Shown here: piece by piece, positions 61,359-64,000 of the stretch | How positions within the stretch are numbered: the stretch's first letter is position 1 | Layout: every line of letters starts with the position of its first letter | Assembly: GCF_051020975.1 (NCBI RefSeq) | Contig: NW_027478162.1 | Span: 16,120,001 to 16,184,000 of the forward strand | Source: Osmia lignaria lignaria | Taxonomy: Eukaryota; Arthropoda; Insecta; Hymenoptera; Megachilidae | Direction of reading: 5' to 3' | DNA: 64,000 nucleotides | The notes under the pieces: generated by a model | The model's database searches: none | The model's input: only the letters and a program-made list of their open reading frames with translations | Told to the model about the DNA's origin: nothing | Made by a program: the position numbers and the translations under genes

Positions 61359-64000
61359 TCAGAAGCGTAGTTTTCGAGATATATCGAGATATTTAAAAGA
61401 TCCGAAGCCGCACCAACATAATAGAGATACAGAAACACCGTGGCCCCTTTCTTTGAGATAACTCTGCACTAGTGCGAGCCGCAAATGCCGCTTCCAGCTT
61501 AGCTGTGCAGAAGAAGAACAACAAGAAGAAGAAATATCTCGAAATATGTCCGTCAGGCCCCTTCCCTCGAGATAAATCTGCAAATATCTCGGAAACGAAG
61601 CGAGCTATGGCAAAATGTTAAGAGACCTTTTTTGTAGACAATTAAGTTTCCTACTTTTTATGTTCTATGATATTTTTTGATCGGATGCGTAGTTCTCGAG
61701 ATATATCAAGATATTTAAAAGTTCCGAAGCCGCACCAACATAATAGAGATACAGAAACACCGTGGCCCCTTTCTTTGAGATAACTCTGCACTATTGCGCG
61801 CTGCAAATGCCACTTCCAGCTTAGCTGTGCAGAAGAAGAACAACAAGAAGAAGAAATATCTCGAAATATGTCCGTCAGGCCCCTTCCCTCGAGATAAATC
61901 TGCAAATATCTCGGAAACGAAGCGAGCTATGGCAAAATGTTAAGAGACCTTTTTTGTAGAGAATTAAGTTTCCTACTTTTTATGTTGTATGATATTTTTT
62001 GATCGGATGCGTAGTTCTCGACATATATCAAGATATTTAAAAGTTCCGAAGCCGCACCAACATAATAGAGATACAGAAACACCGTGGCCCCTTTCTTTGA
62101 GATAACTCTGCACTATTGCGAGCTGCAAATGCCACTTCCAGCTTAGCTGTGCAGAAGAAGAACAACAAAAAGAAGAAATATCTCGAAATATGTCCGTCAG
62201 GCCCCTTCCCTTGAGATAAATCTGCAAATATCTCGGAAACGAAGCGAGCTATGGCAAAATGTTAAGAGACCTCTTTTGTAGAGAATTAAGTTTCCTACTT
62301 TTTATGTTCTATGATATTTTTCGATCAGATGCGTAGTTCTCGAGATATATCAAGATATTTAAAAGCTCCGAAGCCGCACCAACATAATAGAGATACAGAA
62401 ACACCGTGGCCCCTCTCTTTGAGATAACTCTGCACTATTGCGAGCTGCAAATGCCACTTCCAGCTTAGCTGTGCAGAAGAAGAACAACAAGAAGAAGAAA
62501 TATCTGGAAATATGTCCGTCAGGCCCCTTCCCTTGAGATAAATCTGCAAATATCTCGGAAACGAAGCGAGCTACGGCAAAATGTTAAGAGACCTTTTTTG
62601 TAGAGAATTATGTTTCCTACAATTTATGCTCTATGATATTTTTTGATCAGAAGCGTTGTTTTCGAGATATATCGAGATATTTAAAAGATCCGAAGCCGCA
62701 CCAACATAATAGAGATACAGAAACACCGTGGCCCCTTTCTTTGAGATAACTCTGCACTATTGCGCGCTGCAAATGCCACTTCCAGCTTAGCTGTGCAGAA
62801 GAAGAACAACAAGAAGAAGAAATATCTCGAAATATGTCCGTCAGGCCCCTTCCCTCGAGATAAATCTGCAAATATCTCGGAAACGAAGCGAGCTATGGCA
62901 AAATGCTAAGAGACCTTTTTTGTAGAGAATTAAGTTTCCTACTTTTTATGTTCTATGATATTTTTTGATCGGATGCGTAGTTCTCGAGATATATCAAGAT
63001 ATTTAAAAGTTCCGAAGCCGCACCAACATAATAGAGGTACAGAAACACCGTGGCCCCTTTCTTTGAGATAACTCTGCACTATTGCGAGCTGCAAATGCCA
63101 CTTCCAGCTTAGCTGTGCAGAAGAAGAACAACAAAAAGAAGAAATATCTCGAAATATGTCCGTCAGGCCCCTTCCCTTGAGATAAATCTGCAAATATCTC
63201 GGAAACGAAGCGAGCTATGGCAAAATGTTAAGAGACCTCTTTTGTAGAGAATCAAGTTTCCTACTTTTTATGTTCTATGATATTTTTCGATCAGATGCGT
63301 AGTTCTCGAGATATATCAAGATATTTAAAAGTTCCGAAGCCGCACCAACATAATAGAGATACAGAAACACCGTGGCCCCTTTCTTTGAGATAACTCTGCA
63401 CTATTGCGAGCTGCAAATGCCACTTCCAGCTTAGCTGTGCAGAAGAAGAACAACAAGAAGAAGAAATATCTGGAAATATGTCCGTCAGGCCCCTTCCCTT
63501 GAGATAAATCTGCAAATATCTCGGAAACGAAGCGAGCTACGGCAAAATGTTAAGAGACCTTTTTTGTAGAGAATTATGTTTCCTACAGTTTATGTTCTAT
63601 GATATTTTTCGATCAGATGCGTAGTTCTCGAGATATATCAAGATATTTAAAAGTTCCGAAGCCGCACCAACATAATAGAGATACAGAAACACCGTGGCCC
63701 CTTTCTTTGAGATAACTCTGCACTATTGCGAGCTGCAAATGCCACTTCCAGCTTAGCTGTGCAGAAGAAGAACAACAAGAAGAAGAAATATCTGGAAATA
63801 TGTCCGTCAGGCCCCTTCCCTTGAGATAAATCTGCAAATATCTCGGAAACGAAGCGAGCCACGGCAAAATGTTAAGAGACCTTTTTTGTAGAAAATTAGG
63901 ATTCCTACTTTTTATGTTCTATGATATTTTTTGAACAGATGCGTAGTTCTCGAGATATATCAAGATATTTAAAAGTTCCGAAGCCGCACCAACATAATAG
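61359..64000. repeat. Region 6: 3-monomer repeat at right edge
   Basis: 62003 and 62969 share GATCGGATGCG and CAACAAAAAG. 62325 and 63291 share TTTTTCGATCAGATG, ATATCTGGAAATATG and GAGCTACGG. The offset is 966 bp. AAAAGATCCG links 61359 and 62647 (1288 bp apart). The monomer at 63613 joins a B-like linker (TACAGTTTATG) to an A head. A partial monomer (63935-64000) ends the window, so the unit probably continues beyond it. Confidence 0.78.

Larger units (their letters stand above)
1..64000. repeat. 322-bp satellite DNA array filling the whole window
   Basis: The same sequence block recurs every 322 bp from end to end, always in the same orientation. Monomer starts are at 194 + 322n up to 45918, and at 46225 + 322n from there to 63935. 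That is 198 full-length starts, with cut monomers at both edges. I found no foreign insertion and no single-copy spacer. Monomers differ mostly by substitutions, and net length is unchanged except for one 15-bp loss. Long, pure, higher-order-structured arrays of this kind are typical of eukaryotic centromeric or pericentromeric heterochromatin. I do not recognise the family by name. Small frames of 65 to 94 codons recur on both strands once per monomer. Those I checked start at TTG (minus strand) or GTG (plus strand), and 322 is not a multiple of 3, so the frames cannot join into a repeat protein. I therefore annotate no coding sequence. Confidence 0.97.

Noticed and set aside
194..63867. About 200 predicted small proteins of 65-94 residues
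   Set aside because: They are one monomer read over and over, start at TTG or GTG where checked, change freely in amino-acid sequence and are lost in several monomers. No domain, signal peptide or gene signal supports coding.
1..64000. CRISPR array
   Set aside because: Period and direct repetition are high, but there are no unique spacers between short repeats. The whole 322-bp unit repeats.
1..64000. Transposon or retroelement insertion within the array
   Set aside because: The 322-bp grid is never interrupted, so no insertion of any size fits apart from whole monomers.
1..64000. Ribosomal DNA spacer or other gene-linked repeat
   Set aside because: No rRNA, promoter-like or gene sequence occurs in 64 kb, so the repeat is not tied to a gene unit in this window.

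Overview
This window holds no recognisable gene. It is a single uninterrupted satellite DNA array. All 64 kb is a head-to-tail tandem array of a 322-bp monomer in one orientation: 198 monomers with partial ones at both edges. Taking the monomer start as the TCA of TCAGATGCG or TCAGAAGCG, starts fall at 194, 516, 838 and so on to 45918. One monomer there is 15 bp short, after which the same 322-bp step runs from 46225 to 63935. I saw no transposon, rRNA, tRNA, CRISPR or unique-sequence island. The many small reading frames are repeats of the monomer. Those I checked begin at TTG or GTG rather than ATG, and none looks like a gene.

The type of sequence (long tandem monomers, higher-order repeats, retained CpG, no genes) points to eukaryotic heterochromatin, centromeric or pericentromeric. 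Its general look (AT-rich blocks with ATATCTCG/CGAGATAT motifs) reminds me of insect satellites. That is an impression only, and the organism cannot be named from the sequence.

Layout. Monomers have two linked head haplotypes, called A (GATGCG..TTCTCGAG..ATCAAG) and B (GAAGCG..TTTTCGAG..ATCGAG). These combine with several middle and tail states, so each monomer is a mosaic. The mosaics are arranged in local higher-order repeats (HORs). Region 1 (1-15971) holds copies of an 18-monomer, 5796-bp unit and shortened versions of it. Region 2 (15972-24021) holds overlapping 6-, 9- and 12-monomer duplications. Region 3 (24022-30461) holds a unit in 4-, 5- and 6-monomer versions. Region 4 (30462-48156) is a patchwork of 1-, 2-, 3-, 5- and 6-monomer duplications, with the only length-changed monomer at 45918-46224. 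Region 5 (48157-61358) holds a second, differently composed 18-monomer unit with shortened and expanded copies. Region 6 (61359-64000) holds a 3-monomer repeat.

How it works together. The array records repeated unequal exchange or conversion between monomers in perfect register. Nearly all length change is in whole monomers, and breakpoints can be placed inside individual monomers. The monomer itself contains an older internal duplication (24 of 27 bases identical, 114 bp apart) and a set of GAGATA/TATCTC motifs in both orientations. Any role in centromere identity, chromatin or transcription is inference and is marked so.
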